Assembly: GCA_033064195.1 (NCBI GenBank)
Contig: JARBJD010000089.1
Location: forward strand, 62,001-126,000
Direction: 5' to 3'
DNA length: 64,000 nt
Origin: Blattamonas nauphoetae
Lineage: Eukaryota; Preaxostyla; Oxymonadida
Part shown: positions 23,301 through 33,737 of the stretch, one piece after another
Layout: each line of letters opens with the position of its first letter
How positions within the stretch are numbered: position 1 is the first letter of the stretch
The notes under the pieces: model-generated
What the model was told of the DNA's origin: nothing
Database searches by the model: none
The model's input: the letters and a program-made list of their open reading frames with translations, nothing else
Position numbers and translations under genes: made by a program

Positions 23301-26300
23301 ACGTTTTCACAACTGTTGCCTGTTTCCTGACAACACCTGACTCGAAGAAGAACAGCCGCTCGTTGAGGTAGATGGGGATCGGCAGATATCCTCCGTTTTC
23401 TGTCTTTGTGTGGAAGAGCGGGAGGTACATGTGGATTGAGGTGCATGAGATGGTTGACAAGACACAGTCCTCGGATGGAGGGTTGTCCCAATTGAGCACT
23501 TCCAGGATGGGCGGCGGGAGGTTGAAGGAGAGGTCGGGATATCCGCCGACTTCGACGTGTTTGAATCGTCCGGTCTCATCCATCGAACGCCCGCTGAATG
23601 ATTTTGCCGAATTGAAGGAGTTTGTCAAAACTTCGCTAAGATCGTCTATTGATTCAGCGACTGACTGAGAAAAGAAGAAATCAGAGCCTTCGCACACAGC
23701 ATCGTCGTTGGAGAGAATGGTGTGAAACAGAAGACTCAGCTGGGTCATGTCGGATCCGTCCAGAAACAATCCAGCGCCTTTCTGTGCAGAACATCCAGAG
23801 AAGGCTCTGAAATAATGATCGATGTCCAATATGTTGTAGTGAATTCCTCCACCAAAAGAGGGACATGTGTAGTTTGAAGTGTTGACGAACAAACCGCCTC
23901 CAAACACAGCCGAGCAGTCCACAAACGAGCAAGGACCAATCATGAGCGAAGGAGACTCACCGCATCCAACACCTTCAACACACACGCCTCCACCGTTCTG
24001 AGTCGCTGAACACCCGTAGAAAAGATTCTGCATGGAGATGGATGGACAGTCTCGCGCAAACACTGCCCCTCCGTTTGTGGCATGGCAGTTGAAGATGGTG
24101 AGATTCTGTAAATCAAGTGATGTGTTGTGTGAGTTGATGAATGCACCATTTTCCGTTGTCGTCAAATTTGAGACAACGATGTGTGATCCAGAATGTTGAA
24201 TTGTGATTGAACCGCCAAAAGTTTCGAAACATGATCCGCCAACAAAGTTGATGTTGCTGAACCATACATCGTTCACGTTGACATTTCCCCACGATCGAAT
24301 AATCGCGCGATTTGATGTCGTCCCATCAGAAGTGATGAAGCAGCTTTCGACACGCAAGGACGCCTCTTTCTCGACAACGATCATGGGATCTGTGTGCTGA
24401 GTGTTGGTGAGAAGCCGAACATTACGAAGAACTCCGTTGGACGATGGTTTGAATGTGATGAGTGAGCCAGTGGATCCTTCAGACTGGGCAAGGATCGAAT
24501 GGTCTGAAACAAATGAAGTACCGTAGACCTCGATGGTGCCGAGAATGGTGATTGGTCGCATGCGGTTGATCTGCTCAGGCAATGTGTTCAAGTCAATAAA
24601 CACGGGGTCTCCAGCACGATTCATCTGAGACAGATCAGTGCTCTCCAGATCGCTGCTTGAGAAACCTTCGTGAATGTACATTAGCCTGGCGTAGAGTTTC
24701 CAATCACTGTTGACCTTGATCGAAGTGAGTGGATAGAATGTGTGTGTTGCAGCGCTGTCATCCACTGCAGAGGGAATCAGGCTCAGCGACCTCAGAGAGG
24801 AGCTGTAAATATCGAGATCACTCACAACCATCCCAATCAGATGGATGTCGTGAGCAACAGTGTCATCTCTGCCGCGATTGTCGAAGAATGTGATGGCGAA
24901 ATCTTGGATATTGCTGGGATCAGTCTGGTTGAGAAGAAGTGCTCCACACAGTCCAGTTGAATGACAATGTGCGAATGAAGCGTAGATTGAAAGCAATGAC
25001 GGTTGCAAACAGTCCAGCCCAGCTGCCCCATTCCCGCTTGTTCGGGTGAGAGAACGGAAGACACAGTTCCGGAGATCCAATTCTCCGTCCACAGCAGTTA
25101 TGACACTTGACGAACCGTCAATTCTGCTGAAGAAGCAATGTTCGAGAGAGACAACGGCAGACGCAGTGATGTCGATGAGCGAGCATTGCATGGACGAGAG
25201 ATCCTCAAAGTGGCAGTAGGTGAATGCGGACACTCCAGCTGAGAATGAGAACGGAGCGGTGGAGATGTCTGCGATGGCGATGATTTGGAGAGAATCCAAA
25301 GTGACATTTGCGTCGTCACGAGAGCATGACACAAGAGCGAGGCCCGGGAGGGGACGAAGATGCATTCTCTTCAATTCGAGAATGGTGTGCACGTCCACTT
25401 TGAGAGAGAACGACAAAACATGGTTTGCCATCTCCGCGGAATCCTTGGAAAGATACTGAGTGACTGTTGGATAGCTGGAGGCGACGAGACTCACTGTTCC
25501 ATACGACCCTGCTCCGACTTTGATTGTTTTGATCTGACTGGAACTAACTTTGCTCAGAGCAGAGGAGAGAGAGCCACATGGCGAGGAATACGAACAATCC
25601 GTCCCTGCCGCTCCACTTTCAACAAACAACACTTTATCTGTCGATGACGACGGATCACTTGACTCGGTACAACCGAACACTGTCGTTAGATAATCGAAAG
25701 GTGATTTAACAATGAAATCACAGTCACCATCGGCGATGTTCTCAGCAAAATGGCAAAACACGAGCGAGGCAGAGGAATCCGCATACAGACCAGCAGCATA
25801 CATCGCTGTGTTACCCACGAACTCCGAGAACGAGACAGAGCAAGTCGTCGCCCAAACCCCGCCTCCATAACCAGCTCGAATTCCTTGACTGTCGACGACC
25901 CTGCACTGTGTGAAGGAGGTGTGGGTGATTGAGACGAGAGCTGGGTACGTGATCACAATTGCACCCCCCTGGCTGACGGACGAGCAGCGATCGAACGAGC
26001 TGGAATCGATGAGGAAGGTGGGCGAGCCAACAGACGATGTCTGGTCAACGAGGATCGCACCGCCTGACCCTTTCTCCGAGTGACATTCTTCGAATCTGCA
26101 GTTTGTGATGGTCAGCGGGGCTTGGCACACGTGGCGAAGTGCAGCTCCACCTTTCCAGACAGAATCTGAAGTGTCCTCGGTCATTCGGATGAAGGAACAG
26201 TTGGTGTAGGTGACGTGAGTGATGGCTGTGGCGTATTTGTGGACTTGGGGATATTTGATGGAGGTGAATTTGGTGATGGACCAGTACAGATGGGAGAGTT

Positions 26301-27429
26301 CGTTTTCATATTGGTCATCTGTGAAGTCGTATGGCGGATTCAGCTCTTTCAGGTGTTCAGAGAGGAGAGGGGCAAATGCTGACGCAATCGAGGCGTCCCG
26401 GAGACTTGTGGCTGTTGATTGGGAATAGATGATAGTTGTGTTCTGGCAAAGAAGGGAACCCCCAAGATTGTGGTCTTGAACTATCGTGTTTTGGAGGGCC
26501 CCAACCGAGTGAGATACCGACACCCCGCTGCAAGTCTGGGAGAGTCGTTTGGGTGGAATCAGTGGCTTCGATTGTGATGATGTCACATTCACGATGCTAA
26601 CCGAATGTACAACTGTAGAAACATCGGCATTCGACATAAATGAGCCTTTAGTCGGACAAAAGTCAACCAGAAAGTTATTTCCAGATGGGAGACTGCGTGA
26701 AGACATCGAGGTTTGAGTGACCGTGAGCGAGACTGATAAATCATGTTTTGAGGCCAGAATTCGAGTTAATGGGGTGATACAGTCCGATACTGATTCAATC
26801 TGGGTCCGGGACAGTTTAATTGTGGATGGTGATGGAAAAGTCGGATTTGAAGGAATGAGGATTGGTGAATGTGTCCCTGACGATCTGATCGAGCAATTCT
26901 CCAATGTTAGCGATGAAGACAAAATGGTTGAGAAAGAAACCTCAGTTTCAACCAAATCCCCGTTTTTCTGTTTGGAGTGATGTGTTTTTGGTGGTGATGA
27001 AAGGTCAATATTCACAGAGGAAAAAGAAATTGTTGAGTTCTGGATTTCGAAAAGGCTCGGAAATCCAAGTGAAGATTGTAAACCTCGTGTCAATGAATAC
27101 TTCTGTTGGATCATCTCAGAGGAGAGTTGAGAAGAGTGAACGATTGTTGTCAATGGACGACCAACAATTTCGAAGCAAGTCGAGGAGATTCGCAACGAAT
27201 CAGCATGATAGCTTGTGTTCAGGAGCATATAGAGACGGTCATTATCGTTTCTTTGATTGTTAGATGATGGATTGTTCAGAACAGATTCGAGCGAAAGTGG
27301 TCCGATATCCAAGCAGCTGGATGAAAGACCACACATAAGCGACAGAATCTGAATGATGGTGAAATAGATCGCTTTTCTCGGGGGCATGTGAAGAGAATGA
27401 GACGTGAAGTTGGACATGATATGTTTCAA
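20362..27429 (-). CDS. Giant beta-helix receptor with C-terminal pseudokinase
   Basis: 2355 residues, one exon. An N-terminal hydrophobic stretch (AIYFTIIQILSLMCGLSSS, after MPPRK) looks like a signal peptide; the start may be the first M or the one before PPRK. Residues about 180-2030 are Ser/Thr-rich right-handed parallel beta-helix sequence with repeats of the type GGAIxV...SSFxxCSS, as in polymorphic outer membrane protein-like surface proteins. A membrane span (LPWLIPLIVSLVVLLLLALF) sits at about 2037-2056, followed by CCRRRK. The cytoplasmic 295 residues carry a kinase C-lobe: RWRAPEV at about 2243 (APE motif) and SVFSLGLILWEIETG. HRD and DFG are replaced, and no glycine loop is seen, so it is probably catalytically dead. 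Likely a cell-surface sensor or adhesion receptor. Confidence 0.9.
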   Translation of the reverse strand: MKHIMSNFTSHSLHMPPRKAIYFTIIQILSLMCGLSSSCLDIGPLSLESVLNNPSSNNQRNDNDRLYMLLNTSYHADSLRISSTCFEIVGRPLTTIVHSSQLSSEMIQQKYSLTRGLQSSLGFPSLFEIQNSTISFSSVNIDLSSPPKTHHSKQKNGDLVETEVSFSTILSSSLTLENCSIRSSGTHSPILIPSNPTFPSPSTIKLSRTQIESVSDCITPLTRILASKHDLSVSLTVTQTSMSSRSLPSGNNFLVDFCPTKGSFMSNADVSTVVHSVSIVNVTSSQSKPLIPPKRLSQTCSGVSVSHSVGALQNTIVQDHNLGGSLLCQNTTIIYSQSTATSLRDASIASAFAPLLSEHLKELNPPYDFTDDQYENELSHLYWSITKFTSIKYPQVHKYATAITHVTYTNCSFIRMTEDTSDSVWKGGAALRHVCQAPLTITNCRFEECHSEKGSGGAILVDQTSSVGSPTFLIDSSSFDRCSSVSQGGAIVITYPALVSITHTSFTQCRVVDSQGIRAGYGGGVWATTCSVSFSEFVGNTAMYAAGLYADSSASLVFCHFAENIADGDCDFIVKSPFDYLTTVFGCTESSDPSSSTDKVLFVESGAAGTDCSYSSPCGSLSSALSKVSSSQIKTIKVGAGSYGTVSLVASSYPTVTQYLSKDSAEMANHVLSFSLKVDVHTILELKRMHLRPLPGLALVSCSRDDANVTLDSLQIIAIADISTAPFSFSAGVSAFTYCHFEDLSSMQCSLIDITASAVVSLEHCFFSRIDGSSSVITAVDGELDLRNCVFRSLTRTSGNGAAGLDCLQPSLLSIYASFAHCHSTGLCGALLLNQTDPSNIQDFAITFFDNRGRDDTVAHDIHLIGMVVSDLDIYSSSLRSLSLIPSAVDDSAATHTFYPLTSIKVNSDWKLYARLMYIHEGFSSSDLESTDLSQMNRAGDPVFIDLNTLPEQINRMRPITILGTIEVYGTSFVSDHSILAQSEGSTGSLITFKPSSNGVLRNVRLLTNTQHTDPMIVVEKEASLRVESCFITSDGTTSNRAIIRSWGNVNVNDVWFSNINFVGGSCFETFGGSITIQHSGSHIVVSNLTTTENGAFINSHNTSLDLQNLTIFNCHATNGGAVFARDCPSISMQNLFYGCSATQNGGGVCVEGVGCGESPSLMIGPCSFVDCSAVFGGGLFVNTSNYTCPSFGGGIHYNILDIDHYFRAFSGCSAQKGAGLFLDGSDMTQLSLLFHTILSNDDAVCEGSDFFFSQSVAESIDDLSEVLTNSFNSAKSFSGRSMDETGRFKHVEVGGYPDLSFNLPPPILEVLNWDNPPSEDCVLSTISCTSIHMYLPLFHTKTENGGYLPIPIYLNERLFFFESGVVRKQATVVKTLIDEWPPAVSVEVQLGSGVVTDCSPFLNVAEEGSLEFSRVNFVWRIENPLCSSLDATATIAITECNFEIHTSLTIPFIMCSCGSLVIKQTSFTTPTPKVIASPLITSISVSTPTSNNELNLRIEMSHVTFRDFTMDIWANCVVFFENPDWMKLDHVNFDNVVKTDTYNAFRMFVQGYNLANVIEYVPNNGFPERGGELDTLYESLDEAEPEGSLLHSPTLLLYLSLFRAPTIIVKSIGRDGIWCGDDHFPCASLDESDRHLADSVLCTIAIVDVAELKGEVDLTPDKTGIVSKGGSKVTVAVSTDGSLVNKADTITHSLALESLLFSLTSDRSSPLLRSESGLMTITSCSFTSSSAQSSLLVSVTGGVFEMSKVDFTSVHFSAVLLTFSNFESIGLLNVSHKSCSSGSLMTFEGASDLPQIELRDSVFTGPTTQSSQNDDTLCAWSSSLVVVNSCSFDSYSSSFSHLSQGALHVRSSKVKIVGGQMADNNPHSSSFPNMNRNIRCEGASSIELDTSPSDSDTLWINTDSECVVKGNTGSEVLNSFFVPTLTPTSCSATFTKKTKEYSIVMKGTLLIPCGLAFVISDVANTNTEPVRIPLSAETTSELTESSITMTLLSNDVSELEAKNEWFGYFEFGQTGKTDSFTFKLSQKQAQSLAMQKTLPWLIPLIVSLVVLLLLALFIVICCRRRKTRNQQNSSEMNEQHEIQVEDEKMEVVDDIRENLHAIDQVESVTKCSPDDTNRVHNRSNFPSLPIQETLVEALVCSEKMEVSVVREVDTLYNALHVNERKRTFAKRAFQKQLALGLTTLAGSNKPSDVLTKLSSHWVMFDAQGNACLKSQEPTQQIPLPQSSGGTQPVTASKDGQRWRAPEVAKAEEENDFGRLIDEHKASVFSLGLILWEIETGLVPFGELDAINAQRQIGTGTLPKMEGVNSRMVDVIESCLRLEPDDRPTLSTIWTALHSIPDEAQIPKDEIVGTH

Positions 27430-27594
27430 TCATCTCCAGAGTGAGATGAATCGATCTCCCCTTTTCGATTTTTTGTTTTCGTTTCCAAAACATAGCATGA
27501 AACCTCACTTAGTATCTATTTAAAACCGATGGGTTAGATCGGTTTCCATTATTTTCTTTTCTTCTTGTCCGTTCATTTCTATCTCCCATTCTCC
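27430..27594. promoter_or_regulatory. Compact divergent promoter region with a two-codon uORF
   Basis: 165 bp between two divergently transcribed genes must hold both promoters (inference). ATGGGTTAG at 27529-27537 is a minimal upstream ORF in the leader of the plus-strand gene. The same string, in the block GATGGGTTAGATCGG, precedes the tandem duplicate at about 29883. Confidence 0.4.
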
Positions 27595-29631
27595 ATGACA
27601 CGCACTGATCCTGACACTATGGAACTCTTGTCTCAAATTTCTCTCTCTCCAAGGCCTTTGTCAGTCGCCAATCAAGTTCTGTTGACGTCCCCTTTGACAG
27701 GATTCAATACAAATCAACTACAGTCGGTCCCTGGGATGATTGAACCAACACTGCCCCAACAAACTCCGCGTTTGAACTTACAGCCAAAACCGCAAGCTCG
27801 TCAATCCAAAATGAAACCTTCCGCTCCATTGTTCATTCCCAACAAATCAAGACTGCAATTAAATTGTGTAGGGTGTCCTCTCTCTCCACCTACTATGAAC
27901 AAAGATCATTCGAAAGGAGACGCCAGCACTGGATCCGATCTTCACATATCACAAATCTCTCCAGACCGGGATGCCTGTAGCACTCCATTCGAAACTCAAC
28001 AGCCGTCAAAAATGGAGAAGCCTACCACAAAAGTGTACACCATCTCATATACACCTCCAGCAGTTTCTATCTTTGTTCACTCAGATACCACCCCAAATGA
28101 GATTGCAACATTCGAAAAGACACTGACTGATGAAGGGATAAAATTCAGGAAAGACACACCACTCAACAAACATACTTTATTCTGCTTTGAAAATTGCATA
28201 GCCTTCGAAACAGCTCGCCTCATTCAGAACAAACTTCCTTCGATTAAGTTTATGGACGTCAAACAAGACCATTTCGGAAATCGGATCGCGTTCAAAGTTA
28301 AGAGGAACACAGATGGCAAACCTCAAAACTTTAAAAGCTCGAAAAGGATGAACGACCTGGAAAACAATCTCATCGTCAAATTTGAGGAAGGTCTGAGAAA
28401 GATGATTAACAATCAGGACCTTGACATATCTTGTTCCTCGACATTAGCACATCGTCATTTGGCTGCCAACACACGAGATAGAGTCATTTTGACTGTCAGA
28501 CCAACTCTGGTTTGGGAGCTGATCTTTCAGCGAGCCAAAGCTGCCTATGGCTTTCCAACCGAAAACTACTTCGATTTCGAAGGTCTTGAAGTGTTCGTGA
28601 CAGATTTCCAACTTCTGGAAGCTGATTCTCAATCACTCCAAAGTGTGAAAGTTCTAAACCCCAAAGCTCAGATTTTTGTTCCAAAACCAAAAGTCCAGCA
28701 ACCAAACTCTTGGGAGTTTGCTACACTTCCATCAACGATCACATTCATCCAACCAACAAACGTGAACTCAGTTACCAAAACGGTTCTTCCATCCGAACAC
28801 CATTGGCCACCCGCAATGAGCGATGGTCCCTCCGAAACAGAAAATCCAGAACCCTCTCACCCGCAACTGATTGCCACAGGCTCCTCTTCGGATGCCATCG
28901 ATGACCACAATTCTCAAAAGTTTGATCACAATTCTCCTCAGGGTAATTCACCAACGACAACTACCAAAACCCCTCGAAAGAGGAGCCAGAGCGACCCCAG
29001 AAATTCTCCCGCACCTTCCAATCCAAAGTCCACACGAAGCGAGTCGACCCCACCGCCCAGTGATTTCCAAGAGTCTGTCGATAATGGGAACGAACCGGTC
29101 TATGGCGATCTCCAAAAGATTGATCACGATTCAAGAACGGCTTTATCACACCCGACAACTGTTCAATTCACTCTGAAAAGGAGTCAGAGCGAACACAGAC
29201 TTTCCACCGCATCTCCTACTCAAGGGCTCAGACGAAGGTTGTCGACGTCTGACGCACAGAACTATAAACCATCCAATGATCCTGTGTATGGGTTGGGGAA
29301 TTACCTTGATCGAAAAATCAATCAAAAGAACAATCAGAATGAAAAAGCGGACGCAAAAACAGCTTTCGAAGGATCTATCGATCAGTCTCTTTCAGTACAT
29401 TCAGCACATTCAGTACATTCAGCTCCAGAACTCCTTCGGGTGAACAGTTTAAACGACTTAAGACAGACTACACAGTCTCTAAATACATCATCCACACAAA
29501 GCGAGCGAGCCCTATCAAGTGTATTGCCCACGTATTTTTCAACCTCTTCGGACGATGTCGACCCGACCGAAACTGACCAACATGTGGATTCTGACATAAA
29601 TCTCACTGCAGATCAAAATCGGGAAAAATAA
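27595..29631 (+). CDS. Disordered protein with conserved central domain, duplicate A
   Basis: 678 residues from ATG 27595 (MTRTDPDTMELL). The N-terminal 150 residues are Pro/Gln-rich. A compact central region, about residues 170-360, contains TPNEIATFEKTLTDEGIKF, QDLDISCS and RDRVILTVRPTLVWE and is strongly shared with the next gene, so it is the likely functional domain. I do not recognise it. The C-terminal part is low complexity with repeats of RKRSQSDPRNS and STRSESTPPPSD and a short HSAHSVHSA repeat. Tandem duplicate with the next gene; both gene and 3' flank were copied. Confidence 0.75.
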   Translation: MTRTDPDTMELLSQISLSPRPLSVANQVLLTSPLTGFNTNQLQSVPGMIEPTLPQQTPRLNLQPKPQARQSKMKPSAPLFIPNKSRLQLNCVGCPLSPPTMNKDHSKGDASTGSDLHISQISPDRDACSTPFETQQPSKMEKPTTKVYTISYTPPAVSIFVHSDTTPNEIATFEKTLTDEGIKFRKDTPLNKHTLFCFENCIAFETARLIQNKLPSIKFMDVKQDHFGNRIAFKVKRNTDGKPQNFKSSKRMNDLENNLIVKFEEGLRKMINNQDLDISCSSTLAHRHLAANTRDRVILTVRPTLVWELIFQRAKAAYGFPTENYFDFEGLEVFVTDFQLLEADSQSLQSVKVLNPKAQIFVPKPKVQQPNSWEFATLPSTITFIQPTNVNSVTKTVLPSEHHWPPAMSDGPSETENPEPSHPQLIATGSSSDAIDDHNSQKFDHNSPQGNSPTTTTKTPRKRSQSDPRNSPAPSNPKSTRSESTPPPSDFQESVDNGNEPVYGDLQKIDHDSRTALSHPTTVQFTLKRSQSEHRLSTASPTQGLRRRLSTSDAQNYKPSNDPVYGLGNYLDRKINQKNNQNEKADAKTAFEGSIDQSLSVHSAHSVHSAPELLRVNSLNDLRQTTQSLNTSSTQSERALSSVLPTYFSTSSDDVDPTETDQHVDSDINLTADQNREK

Positions 29632-29919
29632 GGACTGAACAAGACGAGCTATGAACTCAAACTTTTTTCTCTTTTTCTCATTTGAACCAGCGGTTCGACG
29701 GAACGACCACTCGGTTTCAAAATACCATTTACCTACAATCCTCGTTTACGTTGTCTATCCTGGACTCTTCCTACTTTTTCTCTTGCCATAATGTGAAGAA
29801 TTTCGACAGTGTGTCGATGATTATTTCTGTTGTGTCATCTCAGAGGAATGTTGAGCTTTTCCTTTCAATGTGAATCCAGGTCGATGGGTTAGATCGGAAT
29901 CCCTCCATCTCATTTCTTC
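29632..29919. other. Spacer between duplicates
   Basis: The stretch from about 29640 to 29790 matches about 32715-32875 downstream of duplicate B (shared blocks GAACCAGCG, TTTCAAAATACC and TCCTCGTTTA), so the duplicated unit includes 3' flank. The segment around 29825-29865 also resembles 27105-27140 inside the 5' coding end of the divergent receptor gene, possibly a trace of the original duplication boundary. Confidence 0.45.
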
Positions 29920-30117
29920 TTGTCCGTTGATTTCTATCTCCCATTCTCCGTGACGCGAACCGATCCTGACACCCTGGAGCTTTCGTCTCATATTTCTCCA
30001 CCTCAAAATGTCAAGCCCCGATTGACAAGTTTCTATGAAAGGCAGACAACCATTGATAATGAACCTCGAAACGACATCACTAATGTCACTCAGAATCCAC
30101 TGCAGTCGTTCCCTGGG

Positions 30118-32526
30118 ATGCTTGAACCAATGACGATTGATTTTCCATATCTCGAGAAAAACACCTTCATACCATTCTCAACTCCGTCTCATTGTTTGAA
30201 TCCTCCCGTTCCGTCTTTCTTTCCAAAACAATATCAGCTGCAATCAACCTTTGTGGGATTTCCTCTCCCTCCACCTCCAATGACAATGGATCAGTTGAAT
30301 GGGGACTCCGACACTGGTGCCGATCTTCACGTGTCACTTTTCTCTCAGACTCGGAGCACAATTACAGGCCATGACACACCGAAGCACGTTATTACCCTCG
30401 CATCGGTTCTGCCAGAAGACAGTCTCAACCTCTTCCTCACGACTCGCATCGACCCGTTCGGACGTGATGACCTGGTTCTATATGATAAACTTAGCAGAAA
30501 ATGTGTGATCAAGTCAAGGCCACCTTCAACCATCTCTCTCAGTGATCACTCTGATACCACCCCAAATGAGATTGCATCTATCGAAAAAGCACTGACTGAT
30601 GAAGGGATCAAATTCACGAGATGGACACCACTCAACCAACGAACTCTATTCTGCTTCGAAGATTGCAACACCTTCGAAAGATTCCGCACCATTCAGTCTC
30701 AGCTTCCTTCGATCCAGTTTATGGACGTCCAACAAGACCAATTCCGAAACAGGATCGCTTTCAAAGTGAAGAGAATCGAAGGTCCAAAACCACAAGACTT
30801 TAAGAGCCAAAAAAGGATGCGCAAACTGCGAAACGATCTCACCATCAAATTGAAGGAAGGTCTGAGAAAGATGATTGACAATCAGGACCTTGACATATCT
30901 TGTTCGTTAATGTTATCATATCGTCATTTAGGTAAGAACACACGAGACAGAGTCATTTTGACTGTGAGGCCGACTCTGGTTTGGGAACAGATCTTTCAGC
31001 GAGCCAAAGCTGACTATGGTTTTCCGACCAAAAACTACTTCGATTTCACAGGGCTTGAAGTGTCCGTGACAGATTTCCAACTCCTGGAAGTTGATTCTCA
31101 ATCAAAACAAAGTGTACAAGTTCTGAACCCCAAAGCTCCAGATTTCGTTCCAAAACCAAAAGACCTGTTCTCAAACTCTCCTCAAATTCGTACACATCTA
31201 TCATCCGAGCGCCCTTGGCCACCTACAATGAGCGATGGTCCCTCCACAACGGTTCTTTCATCCGAGCACCCTTGGCCACCTGCAATGAGCGATTGTCATC
31301 CCGAAAAACACGCAAAGATTATTCTCCAGGAGTCTGTCGATAATGGGAACACATCGGACGACGAAGATGAACTCAATTCACAAAAGATTGATCACAATTC
31401 AAGACAGGCTTTTTCATCACCGACTCGCCATCCAGAGTCCACACGATGTGAGTTGACCCCGCCGCCCAATGATCTCCAAGAGTTTGTTGATCTAAGGAAC
31501 CAACAGGTCTGTTGCGATCGACAGGTTGTCACTCCACACAAATCGGACACCGAAGATGTACCCAATTCCCAAAAGAGAAATCAACATTCAACTCGGGTTT
31601 TTTCACCCCCGACAACCCCCAAAGCCCCTCGAAAGAGGAGTCAGAGCGACCCCAGAAATTCCACTATACTTCGCAATCCAAAGTCCACACGAAGCGAGTC
31701 GACGTCGCCCCCCGATGCCTATTCTATCCGGACTCTAAACGATTCATCGTTGGTACGGCGTTCAGAGAATAATGGACCAAGAGATCAACACGACTCGAAC
31801 CAATCATACGTTGATCAGACCAGAGACGAATCATTCTCGGTGATATCATCCCGCTCATATTTCTCATTGCCACACAAATTCCCGCATTCAGAACTTGGGG
31901 GATTTCATCTCACTCCATCTATAATGAGCGACGGTCATATTAAAGGAAAAACAAACACTCTGATCGAAGAACCTTTCGAACGTGACAACCCAGAAATCTA
32001 TGGCAATAGACAATATTTAGAAAACTTCACATTCAACAATGATGACGGCTTTTCTCAACGAAATGATCAAAATTCAGTCCAAACAGCTGTTATGGCACCA
32101 TCAGTCAATTATGACCGAGCAATCTATCAAAATCAGCAAGATTATTCAGACGTCACATCAGACTACTTTTATGATGGCTTCTCTCAGCTCCCTTCTCAAG
32201 ATTCCATCCAGCCTTTTCACCAACAGACAACTCCCCCGATCTCAAGGACAAAGAGTCAAAACGACCTCAGCTCAACCACCCCGTCTCACATTCCAAAGTC
32301 CACAAAAAGTGTGTCGGTTCTGTTCTCCAATGCCAACCCGATGGACACGGGACAAGATCCTTTCATGATTGAGGATTATGTCCAACTCGAAGTCGATCCA
32401 GATATGGATAAAGGAAAGAGTACATATTCTCTGTCAATTGACACTGACAACTTTGACAAGATCAAAGACGATTCATACTCGATGATGTCATTCCCCACGT
32501 CAGGATCAAGCTTTATTCGCCAGTGA
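30118..32526 (+). CDS. Disordered protein with conserved central domain, duplicate B
   Basis: The frame is open from 29890, and similarity to duplicate A starts at 29920 (SVDFYLPFS, TRTDPDTLELS), but the codon matching duplicate A's ATG is GTG here (29950). The first in-frame ATG is at 30118, giving 802 residues. The shared N-terminal peptide with mostly synonymous differences suggests that the region before 30118 was or is translated, so start loss, a non-AUG start or a missed 5' exon are all possible. The central domain is conserved (TPNEIASIEKALTDEGIKF, RDRVILTVRPTLVWE). The C-terminal half is longer than in A and full of RSQSDPRNS-type repeats. Confidence 0.65.
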   Translation: MLEPMTIDFPYLEKNTFIPFSTPSHCLNPPVPSFFPKQYQLQSTFVGFPLPPPPMTMDQLNGDSDTGADLHVSLFSQTRSTITGHDTPKHVITLASVLPEDSLNLFLTTRIDPFGRDDLVLYDKLSRKCVIKSRPPSTISLSDHSDTTPNEIASIEKALTDEGIKFTRWTPLNQRTLFCFEDCNTFERFRTIQSQLPSIQFMDVQQDQFRNRIAFKVKRIEGPKPQDFKSQKRMRKLRNDLTIKLKEGLRKMIDNQDLDISCSLMLSYRHLGKNTRDRVILTVRPTLVWEQIFQRAKADYGFPTKNYFDFTGLEVSVTDFQLLEVDSQSKQSVQVLNPKAPDFVPKPKDLFSNSPQIRTHLSSERPWPPTMSDGPSTTVLSSEHPWPPAMSDCHPEKHAKIILQESVDNGNTSDDEDELNSQKIDHNSRQAFSSPTRHPESTRCELTPPPNDLQEFVDLRNQQVCCDRQVVTPHKSDTEDVPNSQKRNQHSTRVFSPPTTPKAPRKRSQSDPRNSTILRNPKSTRSESTSPPDAYSIRTLNDSSLVRRSENNGPRDQHDSNQSYVDQTRDESFSVISSRSYFSLPHKFPHSELGGFHLTPSIMSDGHIKGKTNTLIEEPFERDNPEIYGNRQYLENFTFNNDDGFSQRNDQNSVQTAVMAPSVNYDRAIYQNQQDYSDVTSDYFYDGFSQLPSQDSIQPFHQQTTPPISRTKSQNDLSSTTPSHIPKSTKSVSVLFSNANPMDTGQDPFMIEDYVQLEVDPDMDKGKSTYSLSIDTDNFDKIKDDSYSMMSFPTSGSSFIRQ

Positions 32527-32962
32527 GCCGATATCTGAATCCAAACCTATTTTACCATCGATTTCCTCGAACTATTATGTCCAGATCGTCGACAATTCAT
32601 TATTGGTGCGGCGTATCGAGAATGACGAACACAGAGATCACTCCGACTCGAACCAAGTGTATTGGCAGCCGGGGAGTTTCTTTTCTCAATCAATGCACTC
32701 CTCCACCTTTAACCAGATCAGAGACGAGTTATGAGCTTAGACCTTTTACTCTTTTTTTAACTGTGAACCAGCGGGTTCTACGGAACGACAACTTGGTTTC
32801 AAAATACCGTTTATCTACGCTCCTCGTTTAAGTTGTTTATCCTGGACCCTTCCTCCTTATTCTCTTGCTTTATTGTATAATCGTCCCACAAACGAGAGAA
32901 ATTGACGAAAAAACGAAAAGTGTAATTTGGGATTGTTTGATTGGGATGGTGTTTGAATGAGT
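32527..32962. other. 3' flank of duplicate B
   Basis: Contains the copied 3' flank described above and remnants resembling the C-terminal coding repeats (around 32540-32720). It ends at the stop of the convergent ubiquitin gene. No further gene. Confidence 0.45.
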
Positions 32963-33737
<775 letters not shown>

